Below the pieces are notes generated by a model. The model did no database searches. It had not been told where the DNA came from and saw only the letters and a program-made list of their open reading frames with translations. 14,380 bases of DNA from Mobilicoccus sp032100225 (lineage in GTDB: Bacteria; Actinomycetota; Actinomycetes; Actinomycetales; Dermatophilaceae), in contig DAMDJY010000090.1 in NCBI GenBank assembly GCA_032100225.1, positions 1 through 14,380 on the forward strand, written 5' to 3'. Below, piece by piece: positions 7,094 through 13,353 of the stretch (position 1 is its first letter; each line of letters starts with the position of its first letter). The position numbers were made by a program, and so were the translations under genes.

Positions 7094-7348
7094 TCACAGA
7101 CGTTCCCACGGATCGGTGATGTTGTCGTCGACCAACTCCCGATCCTCTGCCCAGCTCTGGTCGCTGAGACCTCGGAACAGATCGTCGATGTCTGTCCAGG
7201 TGCGCCAGCGGGGAGATTGGGCGGGCACCAGTCGTGCCCTCTCACGACCCGCAACCGTGATGGTGATCTGCTCACCGTTCTCCACCCGACGCACCAGGGC
7301 AGACGCATCCTCGCCGAGCTCTCGCAGGCCAACCGTCGTCGTGGACAC
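7094..7348 (-). CDS. Phd/YefM-type antitoxin without adjacent toxin
   Basis: An 84-residue protein with the N-terminal DNA-binding domain of Phd/YefM antitoxins: MSTTTVGLRELGEDASALVR, followed by ENGEQITITVAGRERARLVP, the usual strand-turn-strand of the family. The C-terminal tail (about residues 45-84) is acidic and would wrap a PIN- or Doc-type toxin. In normal operons the toxin follows within a few bases. Here only 34 bases separate this stop from the end of the converging pseudogene, so it is an orphan. The start is a GTG (7346-7348) with no Shine-Dalgarno sequence seen. It is divergent to fic, whose class normally carries its own inhibitory helix, so partnership with Fic is possible but unsupported. 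Confidence 0.78.
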   Translation of the reverse strand: MSTTTVGLRELGEDASALVRRVENGEQITITVAGRERARLVPAQSPRWRTWTDIDDLFRGLSDQSWAEDRELVDDNITDPWERL

Positions 7349-7387
7349 GATGGTGGCACTTGTGTTCCCTGACCAGGATGTTTCACC

Positions 7388-7423
7388 GAAAAGTTTATTG
7401 TTGGCAGAGTCGTTGAACTTTTC
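7388..7423. repeat. AT-rich inverted repeat upstream of fic (copy 1)
   Basis: Perfect 8-base arms GAAAAGTT (7388-7395) and AACTTTTC (7416-7423) surround a 20-base centre, ending 14 bases before the fic ATG. It is strikingly AT-rich for this window. A second copy with the same geometry follows the fic stop. The likely role is an operator for a fic-locus regulator, possibly the Fic protein's own C-terminal winged helix. Confidence 0.65.
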
Positions 7424-7437
7424 TGGTCGGAGGCCTC

Positions 7438-8739
7438 ATGGCGGAGTACAGGAAGGGCTTCCAGCAGCCCGACCCGAGGGGCCATGATCGGTGGAGTATC
7501 CAGGGTGGCGACTACCGCTGGTACCTGCCAGATCCGCTGACCGGCCAGCCGCTTCACCTCACACCGGCAACTCAGTCGCGCCTGGAATCGGTGAGCGAGG
7601 AAGTAGCTCGGCTCGGCGAGCGGTTCCGCGAGCGCCCGTTGCCGGCCCTCTACGCGACGCTGCTCAGGTCGGAGAGCATCGCGTCGTCCCGCATCGAGGG
7701 CGTCCGGGAAGACCCCAGCGCTGTCCTGCTCGCCGACATCGACGATGCTCCGCAGCGGGAGCACTCGGCTGCGCAGATGATCTCGCGCAACATCGACGCA
7801 GTACGTCAGGCCGTGGAAACCCTTGCCACCCAATCCCACTGGAGCAGCGCGGACATCGACGCACTGCACCGCACTCTGCTGCCCACTCACCCGGTCGGCT
7901 TCCGCGATCGTCTGGTGTGGATCAGCGGCAACTCCCCGGTGCAGGCCAAGTACGTTGCGCCACACCCGGAGTACGTTCCAGACCTCGTCGAAGACCTTGT
8001 CACGTATCTCGAGACCACCGACGATCCCCCCCTCGTCCGCGCCGCCCTCTCTCACGCACAGTTGGAGACGATCCACCCGTGGGCGGATGGCAACGGCCGC
8101 GCCGGGCGCGCCCTCATCCAGGCCGTCCTGGCACGTTCCGGAATCGTCAGCGGTGGAGTCCTACCCGTCTCGGTCGTTTTCGGACACCGAGACTCCGGCT
8201 ATGTCGCAGCCCTCAACACTTTTCGCTACGACCCGCGCCGAGGCGGGATGGCGGACGAGGCCCGGGAGGCTTTCGTCGCGTACTTCTTGCAGGCGACGTC
8301 CGACGCGGTCGTCGTGGCATCCGACCTCCTGGCTGAGGTCCAACGAATCGAAGCGTCGTGGGCGGAGAAGACGGCCACTGTCCGGGCCCACTCGGCTCAA
8401 CATCGGCTGCTGTCGCTGCTGGCAGATCGCCCTGTCCTGACGATTCCCTACGCACTCGACCAGGCGGAGTACACGGACTCCCGGGGCGCCGTCCGCACCT
8501 ACTCGCGGGCAGCCATCGGTACGGCCTTTCAGGCTCTCGAGGCCAAGGGGATCGTCGAACGCATGCCGAGTCGCGATGGCCGCCACCTCGTCTACCGCGC
8601 GCCCGAGATCATGAACCTGCTCGTCCTCACTGAGCGGCGCCTCGGCTCGGCCGAACTCGACACAGTGGCAGCGCCGCTGTCGAAGCATTCACGCCGCCGC
8701 ACCCCAGATCTGCCCGAGCACCTGCGCTCCTCGACCTGA
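7438..8739 (+). CDS. class II Fic family protein with C-terminal winged helix
   Basis: A 433-residue protein that would transfer AMP (or another nucleotide/phosphate group) from a donor to a target hydroxyl. A Fic_N-type region covers about residues 30-110 and contains the inhibitory-helix motif S-x-x-x-E-G (SSRIEG; Ser83, Glu87, Gly88), which blocks the ATP site in class II enzymes. The Fic core carries the full catalytic motif HPWADGNGRAGR starting at His213, so it should be active once inhibition is relieved. The region from about 315 to 395 resembles a winged-helix DNA-binding domain (SRAAIGTAFQALEAKGIVER). The ATG at 7438 follows GGAGG. Flanking inverted repeats suggest autoregulation. 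The target protein is unknown. No antitoxin gene directly overlaps it. Confidence 0.88.
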   Translation: MAEYRKGFQQPDPRGHDRWSIQGGDYRWYLPDPLTGQPLHLTPATQSRLESVSEEVARLGERFRERPLPALYATLLRSESIASSRIEGVREDPSAVLLADIDDAPQREHSAAQMISRNIDAVRQAVETLATQSHWSSADIDALHRTLLPTHPVGFRDRLVWISGNSPVQAKYVAPHPEYVPDLVEDLVTYLETTDDPPLVRAALSHAQLETIHPWADGNGRAGRALIQAVLARSGIVSGGVLPVSVVFGHRDSGYVAALNTFRYDPRRGGMADEAREAFVAYFLQATSDAVVVASDLLAEVQRIEASWAEKTATVRAHSAQHRLLSLLADRPVLTIPYALDQAEYTDSRGAVRTYSRAAIGTAFQALEAKGIVERMPSRDGRHLVYRAPEIMNLLVLTERRLGSAELDTVAAPLSKHSRRRTPDLPEHLRSST

Positions 8740-8751
8740 CACGGAGTGACC

Positions 8752-8787
8752 GAAAAATTTAATGACGCGGACTTGATGCAAGTTTTC
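8752..8787. repeat. AT-rich inverted repeat downstream of fic (copy 2)
   Basis: GAAAAATT (8752-8759) and AAGTTTTC (8780-8787) surround a 20-base centre, identical in spacing to the copy before fic and in the same orientation (CCGAAAA[G/A]TTTA[T/A]TG at both left ends). It starts 12 bases after the fic stop. The arms differ at one position. A shorter nested hairpin, ACTTG-ATG-CAAGT, is present inside (8771-8783 approximately) and could help end the fic transcript. Confidence 0.55.
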
Positions 8788-8885
8788 TCGTTCCCTCACG
8801 CACTCGCCGATGCCCCACGCGAGATGTCGAGCCCGATCGAACCCCTCATCGCGGGCCTGCTCGGACTGTGGCAGACGAGCCAGGA

Positions 8886-9950
8886 TCAGGACCCGCTGAG
8901 GTCGAGCGTGAACAGTTCGACCTCTGCGTCGTAGTACCGCTTCGTTCGCCCCTGTGCCGTCATGCCGAGTCGGTTGCAGACTCGTTGCGACGCAGCATTG
9001 TCGGGGTGGGTCACGGCGACGATATGGGTCAGTCCTTGCTCGCCGGCGTGGGCCAGGACGGCCCGGGCTGCCTCGGTCGCGTAACCACTCCCCTGCGCGT
9101 CGGGGTGTAGGTGCCAGCCGATCTCGATGTCGTCGGTCGTCGACCCGGCCGAGGGCGGAATCGGCTTGAGCAACAGGTTGCCCACGCGCTCACCCGCATG
9201 CGTCTCGACGAGCCAGATGCCGTGCGGCGGGGTCTCGAACCACTCGCGTCGACGGCAGATGGACGCCCGAGCCTCCTCCGGGGAGCTAATGGTGCGGCCG
9301 GAGAGGTAACGGACGACGTCCTCACGGCCGTAGAGGTCGAGGAGGAAGTCGATGTCGTGCTCACGCCACGGCCGCAAAACGAGCCGCTCGGTGCGCAGCA
9401 CGCGCTGCTCGGCCCGCCACTCGTCGGCGAGCAGGCCGTAGCCGACCTCGTCGACCCAGCCCTCGATGACATTCCAGATCGACTGCTTGGCGTAGAGCTC
9501 GCGGCGCGTCCCGGCCTTCTCGAGCACCCGCAGGGAGGCGGGGTTGTCGGCGTGCGCGTAGGCAATGACGCGGCGTAGGCCGAGGTCCTCGAACGCGGCC
9601 CGCACGAGTTCGCGCGCTGTCGCGGTCGCGATGCCCTGGCCCTCGTGGCCGGGTCGCACGATGTAGCCGATCATGGCGTCGGTGCCCTGGCGTTTGCCCG
9701 GCTGCCCGGTCGCGTCCTGCGCCTCGAGGAGGCCGAGCCCGACGAGCTCCCCGTCGCGCTCCACGATGCACGAATGGTCGCCCTCCACCGGGTCGAGCCA
9801 GTCCGAGCGCAGCTGCTCCGGCTCGACATGCGTGCGGATCATCCACCGGTTGACCTGCGGGTCGTTGCGGAAGGACGCGATGACCGGGAGGTCGTCCTCA
9901 CGGGCCAGCCGGAACGTCAGCCCATCCCGCGTCACGGGCCAGGGAGTCAT
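8886..9950 (-). CDS. tandem-domain GNAT acetyltransferase
   Basis: A 354-residue protein with two GNAT folds in a row. The first covers about residues 8-160, with the acetyl-CoA loop VRPGHEGQGIATATARELV and NPASLRVLEKAG. The second covers about 186-350, beginning LRTERLVLRPWREHD and containing HPDAQGSGYATEAARAVL and NAASQRVCNRLGM. Both keep the pyrophosphate-binding loop, so both may bind acetyl-CoA, unlike many tandem GNATs in which one half decays. The substrate is unknown; the first half resembles aminoglycoside 6'-type/RimJ-like domains only in general fold. The ATG at 9948-9950 shares one base with the stop of the methyltransferase (TGATG), so the genes are co-translated. Confidence 0.82.
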   Translation of the reverse strand: MTPWPVTRDGLTFRLAREDDLPVIASFRNDPQVNRWMIRTHVEPEQLRSDWLDPVEGDHSCIVERDGELVGLGLLEAQDATGQPGKRQGTDAMIGYIVRPGHEGQGIATATARELVRAAFEDLGLRRVIAYAHADNPASLRVLEKAGTRRELYAKQSIWNVIEGWVDEVGYGLLADEWRAEQRVLRTERLVLRPWREHDIDFLLDLYGREDVVRYLSGRTISSPEEARASICRRREWFETPPHGIWLVETHAGERVGNLLLKPIPPSAGSTTDDIEIGWHLHPDAQGSGYATEAARAVLAHAGEQGLTHIVAVTHPDNAASQRVCNRLGMTAQGRTKRYYDAEVELFTLDLSGS

Positions 9951-10693
9951 CAAGAGTCCTTGCGGTAGACGGAGACGTGGCTCTCACTGGTGCTCGTGAA
10001 CGGGTCGCCCGACCAGTCGGCCCAGCGGTGCTCGAGTGTCATGCCGCCGAGCCGGGCCATGAGGTCGCACTCGGCCGGCCAGGCATAGCGGAAACGCCCG
10101 GTGCCGTGCCGCACCGACCCGTCAGCGCGAGTCCGATAGCTCTGTGAGGTGCACGCCTGCGTGGCGAGGTCGTAGGTGTCGAAGGAGATGCCGTCGTCGT
10201 CGTACGCCATGGGCACGACGGGTGTGCCCGGCGTCATCCGGTGGATCGGAGGCACCCACAGCTCGATGACGAATCGGCCACTCGGCCGCAGGTGTCGCGC
10301 CGCGTTGCGGAAGCACTCGACCTGCTCATCCTGAGTGCACAAGTTGGAGAGGGTGTTGAAGGCCAGGACCACGAGGGCGAATTCGCCCACCCCCGGGGCT
10401 GTGGCGGAGGCCATGTCGCCGACGACGACCGGCAGCTGCTCGGCGGGGATCTTCTCGTGCACTTTCGTGGCCATCGGCGCCGACAGCTCGATGCCCACGA
10501 CGTCGAGGCCGCGCTCATGCAGGCCCACCCCGATGCGGCCGGTGCCGATCGCCAGCTCCAGCACGCGACCACCGTCGGCGAGCGCCTTGAGCCGATCGAG
10601 GCTCGGGCCGAGGACCTCCGGGGTGTACTGGTCGGCGTAACGCTCGTCATACTCGTCGGCGTCCTGCGCCGTCCATACCTCGCTGGTCGTCAT
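9950..10693 (-). CDS. class I SAM-dependent methyltransferase
   Basis: A 247-residue cytoplasmic methyltransferase with a Rossmann-like fold. Motif I is RVLELAIGTGRIGVGL (about residues 43-58) with the acidic residue after strand 2 in VVGIELS (Glu69), followed by GDMASATAPGVGEFALVVLA (motifs II/III region). Members of this Methyltransf_25-like group act on small molecules or are uncharacterised, so the substrate is not assigned. The start ATG is at 10691-10693 with no Shine-Dalgarno sequence, which suggests a leaderless transcript. The longer open frame upstream is antisense to the GNAT start region. The stop overlaps the next gene's ATG by one base. Confidence 0.82.
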   Translation of the reverse strand: MTTSEVWTAQDADEYDERYADQYTPEVLGPSLDRLKALADGGRVLELAIGTGRIGVGLHERGLDVVGIELSAPMATKVHEKIPAEQLPVVVGDMASATAPGVGEFALVVLAFNTLSNLCTQDEQVECFRNAARHLRPSGRFVIELWVPPIHRMTPGTPVVPMAYDDDGISFDTYDLATQACTSQSYRTRADGSVRHGTGRFRYAWPAECDLMARLGGMTLEHRWADWSGDPFTSTSESHVSVYRKDS

Positions 10694-10782
10694 GGGCCAA
10701 GTCTCACGACGGGGCCTTGCAGCGTCCAGGCATTTGCGTGCCACGCCGGAACACCTGCCACCGGCCAAGGAAGAATGAGCAG

Positions 10783-11310
10783 ATGACGATCGCCCTCCGG
10801 ACCCCGACGCCTGCGGACGCGGATGCGCTTGCTGATCTGCTCACCCGCAACCGGGTCTACTCTCAGACCGGGGAACCGTTGCGGCCCGACGAGTTCTACA
10901 CACCCGACCACCAAGCGCAGGTGATCCGCGACGCGGAAAACGCCCGGCAGGCAGGCGCATCAGTCCTGTATCTCATCGAGGACGACGGAGCCGTCGTGGG
11001 GCGCGCGAACCTGAACTCCATCATCCGCGGCGCGTTTCAATCGGCAAGCGTCGGCTACGCCGTCGACCAAGCCCATACCGGTCGGGGCGTCGCTACGGCC
11101 GCACTCCGTGAGCTCATCCGCATCGCCTTCACCGAGTTGGGCCTGCACCGCATCCAAGGCGAAACCCTGGTCGACAACACCGCCTCACAGCGCGTCCTCA
11201 CCAACTGCGGCTTCGTCCACTACGGCACCGCCCCCGACTATCTCCGTATTCACGGGAAGTCGCAGACCCACGACCTCTTTCAGCTCATCAACACCGACTG
11301 GAGCGATTAA
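10783..11310 (+). CDS. GNAT family N-acetyltransferase (RimJ-like)
   Basis: A 175-residue single-domain GNAT. It opens MTIALRTPTPADADALADLL, has the acetyl-CoA loop AVDQAHTGRGVATAALREL (about residues 91-110) and then LGLHRIQGETLVDNTASQRV and LTNCGFVHYG, the motif B/RimJ-like C-terminal part. It may acetylate a ribosomal-protein N-terminus or a small molecule; sequence does not decide. AAGGA precedes the ATG at 10783. It is divergent from the methyltransferase across 89 bases. A strong hairpin follows 82 bases after its stop. Confidence 0.85.
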   Translation: MTIALRTPTPADADALADLLTRNRVYSQTGEPLRPDEFYTPDHQAQVIRDAENARQAGASVLYLIEDDGAVVGRANLNSIIRGAFQSASVGYAVDQAHTGRGVATAALRELIRIAFTELGLHRIQGETLVDNTASQRVLTNCGFVHYGTAPDYLRIHGKSQTHDLFQLINTDWSD

Positions 11311-11391
11311 TCAAGGCGCTGGGTGGACGGTCGCACCCCGGGTTAGCCTCGTGGGGAAAGCCGGAGCAGGTCTCCGCGCAGATGGAAGGGT

Positions 11392-11427
11392 CAGAGTGAC
11401 CTCCGGTCTTCATGGGAGGACACTCTG
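11392..11427 (+). terminator. 13-bp hairpin after the GNAT gene
   Basis: CAGAGTGACCTCC (11392-11404) and GGAGGACACTCTG (11415-11427) pair along 13 positions with one A/A mismatch, leaving a 10-base loop. CGTTT follows closely. Its position between the GNAT gene and the next promoter fits a factor-independent terminator insulating the toxin-antitoxin operon. Confidence 0.65.
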
Positions 11428-11460
11428 CGTTTGCATCTGCCACTCAACAACAGCCGAACG

Positions 11461-11480
11461 TGATACCACGTTGGTATCAT
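11461..11480 (+). promoter_or_regulatory. operator/promoter of the RHH-Doc operon, leaderless
   Basis: TGATACCA-CGT-TGGTATCA (11461-11479) is a perfect palindrome with 8-base arms. Its right arm overlaps a good -10 box, TATCAT (11475-11480), which stands six bases from the ATG at 11487, so transcription should begin at the start codon and give a leaderless mRNA. No clear -35 box is seen. The palindrome is the expected binding site for the RHH antitoxin dimer. Confidence 0.72.
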
Positions 11481-11486
11481 CGCGTC

Positions 11487-11690
11487 ATGGCGATGACGTT
11501 GCGACTGACCGAGGATGACGAGCGGGTCCTGGCGAGCCTGGCCGAGGCGGACGGCGTCAGCCGACAGGAGGCCACGATCCGTGCGATTCGTGAGGTGGCG
11601 GCCAGGCGGGGTCACGAGCGCAAGGTGTCCGAGGCGTCGGAACGTGCCCGGGCGCGGTACGCCGACGTGCTCGACCGCCTCGGCCAGTGA
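11487..11690 (+). CDS. ribbon-helix-helix antitoxin
   Basis: A 67-residue protein. The N-terminal strand MAMTLRLTEDDERVLASLA and helices SRQEATIRAIREVAARR match the ribbon-helix-helix (CopG/Arc) fold, which binds palindromic DNA as a dimer. The charged C-terminal helix (about 44-67, SEASERARARYADVL) would cover the toxin. It has no Shine-Dalgarno sequence; the ATG is at the predicted transcription start. Its stop overlaps the Doc start by four bases (GTGA), the standard arrangement for a type II toxin-antitoxin pair. It probably represses the operon through the palindrome just upstream. Confidence 0.82.
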   Translation: MAMTLRLTEDDERVLASLAEADGVSRQEATIRAIREVAARRGHERKVSEASERARARYADVLDRLGQ

Positions 11691-12049
11691 CCGAATACCT
11701 CACCCTCGAGGACCTGCTCGGCCTCGTCCGCGACCTGGGCGTCGGCGCGCTGCGGGACCTCGGCCTCCTCGACGCCGCAGCACATCGCCCAACGACGAAC
11801 CTGTGGGGCCAGGAGGCCTACCCGACCCTGGAGGAGAAGGCCGCCGCACTTCTGGAATCCCTCGTCGGCAACCGAGCGCTCGTCGACGGCAACAAGCGAC
11901 TCGGGTTGCTCGCGACCATCGTGTTCCTCGACATAAACGGCGTCTGGATCGACGCACCCGACGACGAGGCCTACAACCTCGTCATGGCCGTCGCCGGCGG
12001 GCACATCGAACTCGGCGAGATCGCAGAGACCATCCGACGGTGGCGCTGA
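11687..12049 (+). CDS. doc: Doc-type Fic toxin with substituted catalytic histidine
   Basis: A 120-residue protein with the small Doc fold (Fic/DOC family). Doc of phage P1 phosphorylates EF-Tu and stops translation. The motif that normally reads HxFxDxNKR is NRALVDGNKRLG here: the anion-binding part DGNKR is intact, but the His is replaced by Arg63 (codon CGA at 11873-11875). That His is the catalytic base of the family, so activity is expected to be lost or greatly reduced. The rest looks complete, including N-terminal YLTLEDLLGLVRDLG and NLWGQEAYPTLEEKAAALL. It starts at GTG overlapping the antitoxin stop by four bases. Confidence 0.82.
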   Translation: MTEYLTLEDLLGLVRDLGVGALRDLGLLDAAAHRPTTNLWGQEAYPTLEEKAAALLESLVGNRALVDGNKRLGLLATIVFLDINGVWIDAPDDEAYNLVMAVAGGHIELGEIAETIRRWR

Positions 12050-12077
12050 GCAGTCCCGGCCTCCCAGCCCGCCGGCC

Positions 12078-12201
12078 CTAGCTGTACTGACCCGGCAGGT
12101 TAGTTAAGCGGGTGATGGGGGGCTTGTTCTCGCAGGCGGTGTGGGGTCGGTGGTGGTTGTACTCGTGGAGCCATCCTGGCAGAGCTGATCGGCGTTGAGT
12201 G
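12078..12201 (-). pseudogene. C-terminal fragment of an IS481-type transposase
   Basis: On the minus strand the frame reads RRSALPGWLHEYNHHRPHTA and, after CENK, continues PPITRLTNLPGQYS to a TAG stop. This matches the conserved C-terminus of IS481/IS3-like DDE transposases (WLHxYNxxRPHxALGGxPP), with CEN where LGG is usual. Only about 40 residues remain; the DDE catalytic part is missing. The homology ends at about 12200, where an IS-end-like sequence starts. It is a relic with no activity of its own. Confidence 0.75.
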
Positions 12202-12221
12202 TGTCAACTAGAAGTGGCCCC
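12202..12221. repeat. possible insertion-sequence terminus
   Basis: TGTCAACTAGAAGTGGCCCC begins exactly where the IS481 transposase homology stops. TGTCA-type termini followed by repeated internal sites are usual for IS21-family elements, and a second GGCCCC block lies about 20 bases further (12241-12246). No matching opposite end was found in the window. The call rests on position and general resemblance. Confidence 0.35.
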
Positions 12222-12294
12222 GGGATGACGGTCTGATTCGGCCCCAGCTGAATCTCTTGGATTGTCGGCGACTGTGGAGGAGTGGGTGGTCTGG

Positions 12295-12942
12295 TCAGTC
12301 GTCGTCTTCGACCAGTTCGCCTTCCCATGCTTCGCGGCCCTCGTGGATGGCGAAGGCGGCGATGACGAAGCCCGCGAGGGGGTCGAGCCATGCGGCTCCG
12401 GTGAGGGCGTAGAGGCCGAGTCCCAGCAGTGTGGAGATGCTCAGGAGCACGCAGATGCGTGTCTCTGCGGCGTCGGCGAGGATGAGGCGGTCGCCGCCAA
12501 GTTGGCGGGCGACTTTGGTCTTTTCGTGGGCGAGGATCGGCATGATGATGATCGAGGCGACTAGCAGGATGATGCCGATGGTTGAGGTGTCGGGGGCTTC
12601 GCCGTCGATGAGGCTGCGGATGCCTTCGACCGTGACGTAGGTGGCCAGGATGAAGAAGGTGACGGCAACCGCCTTGAGGGTGCGGCGTTCCTTGGCCTCG
12701 TCGATGTCGCCGTGGCGTAGTCGGGAGGCCAGGCGCAGGCCGACCAGGACGGCTGCTGCGGACTCGATCCCGCTATCGAGGCCGAAGCCGACGAGGGAGA
12801 CCAGGCCGGCCATCAGGCCGATGGTGACGGCGATGATGCCTTCGATGACGTTGTAGGCGACGGTGAACTGGGCCAGGCGCAACCCGCGCCGGGTGAGCGC
12901 TTCGACGCGATCCGTGGTGAGGTCGGTGCTGGGGTTGGTCAC
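12295..12942 (-). CDS. cation diffusion facilitator-type metal transporter
   Basis: A 215-residue inner-membrane protein with about six helices, like the transmembrane part of CDF metal exporters but without their C-terminal cytoplasmic domain. Helix 2 carries VGFGLDSGIESAA (Asp56, Glu60) and helix 5 carries LADAAETRICVLLS (Asp157, Glu160), in the places where CDF proteins hold their intramembrane metal site. WLDPLAG precedes helix 6. It likely exports a divalent metal such as Cd, Zn, Co or Pb. The GTG start overlaps the stop of the ArsR-type sensor by four bases, so the pair is one operon and expression should be metal-induced. The length is normal for the short actinobacterial cation transporter group. 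Confidence 0.8.
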   Translation of the reverse strand: MTNPSTDLTTDRVEALTRRGLRLAQFTVAYNVIEGIIAVTIGLMAGLVSLVGFGLDSGIESAAAVLVGLRLASRLRHGDIDEAKERRTLKAVAVTFFILATYVTVEGIRSLIDGEAPDTSTIGIILLVASIIIMPILAHEKTKVARQLGGDRLILADAAETRICVLLSISTLLGLGLYALTGAAWLDPLAGFVIAAFAIHEGREAWEGELVEDDD

Positions 12943-13304
12943 GCGAGGTCCTTTCGCAGGGGCAGGCCGTAAGTGGCGCAGAGGGGCACAGCGTCGCCGG
13001 TGGCAGCGAGCAGTTCTTCGGCTGCGGTGAGCAAGCGGTGGGTTAGCTCGGGGTGGGCGAGCCGGTAGAACGTCGCTCGGCCCATGGAGCGGGTGCTGAT
13101 CAGGTCGCAGTCTCGTAGGCAGGCGAGGTGTCCTGAGACGGTTGACTGGGCCAAGCCGAGCCGCTGGGTGAGGTCGACCACACGCTGCTCATCGGTGAGG
13201 AGCAGCCCGATGATCGCCATCCGGGTTGGGTCGCTGAAGCCGTTGAACAGGCAGGCCGCGGCTTTCGAGACGGCCATTGGGTCACGGGCTGGCATGATCG
13301 GCAT
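12939..13304 (-). CDS. ArsR/SmtB-family metal sensor, CmtR-like
   Basis: A 121-residue winged-helix repressor. The ArsR fold is clear: LFNGFSDPTRMAIIGLLL, then the recognition region LGLAQSTVSGHLACLRDCDL and the wing SMGRATFYRLAHPEL. The metal site matches CmtR, the mycobacterial Cd/Pb sensor: Cys62 and Cys66 in CLRDC at the recognition helix, plus Cys109 in the C-terminal tail (CmtR uses Cys57, Cys61 and Cys102). Metal binding should release DNA and turn on the operon. The ATG at 13302-13304 is six bases after a TATCAT -10 box on the minus strand, so the mRNA is probably leaderless; an ATG at 13293-13295 is an alternative. An imperfect palindrome overlaps the start. Confidence 0.85.
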   Translation of the reverse strand: MPIMPARDPMAVSKAAACLFNGFSDPTRMAIIGLLLTDEQRVVDLTQRLGLAQSTVSGHLACLRDCDLISTRSMGRATFYRLAHPELTHRLLTAAEELLAATGDAVPLCATYGLPLRKDLA

Positions 13305-13316
13305 TTTCCGATGATA
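13294..13316 (-). promoter_or_regulatory. promoter and operator of the CmtR-like/CDF operon
   Basis: ATGATCGG (13294-13301) and CCGATGAT (13308-13315) form an imperfect inverted repeat (7 of 8 pairs) around a 6-base centre. The minus-strand -10 box TATCAT (13311-13316) lies in it, six bases before the ATG at 13304. The repeat would place a repressor over both the -10 and the start codon. Confidence 0.55.
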
Positions 13317-13353
13317 GCGGAGTGAGCCGATTGGTTAGAGGCGGGGCTGCGGC

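Noticed and set aside
8746..8934. 62-codon plus-strand frame after fic
   Set aside because: It starts in the downstream repeat, has no family resemblance, and ends antisense to the tandem GNAT gene.
12104..12391. 95-codon minus-strand frame over the IS junction
   Set aside because: It combines antisense/shifted sequence of the CDF end and the transposase relic in the wrong frame, and is Thr/Pro/Arg rich.
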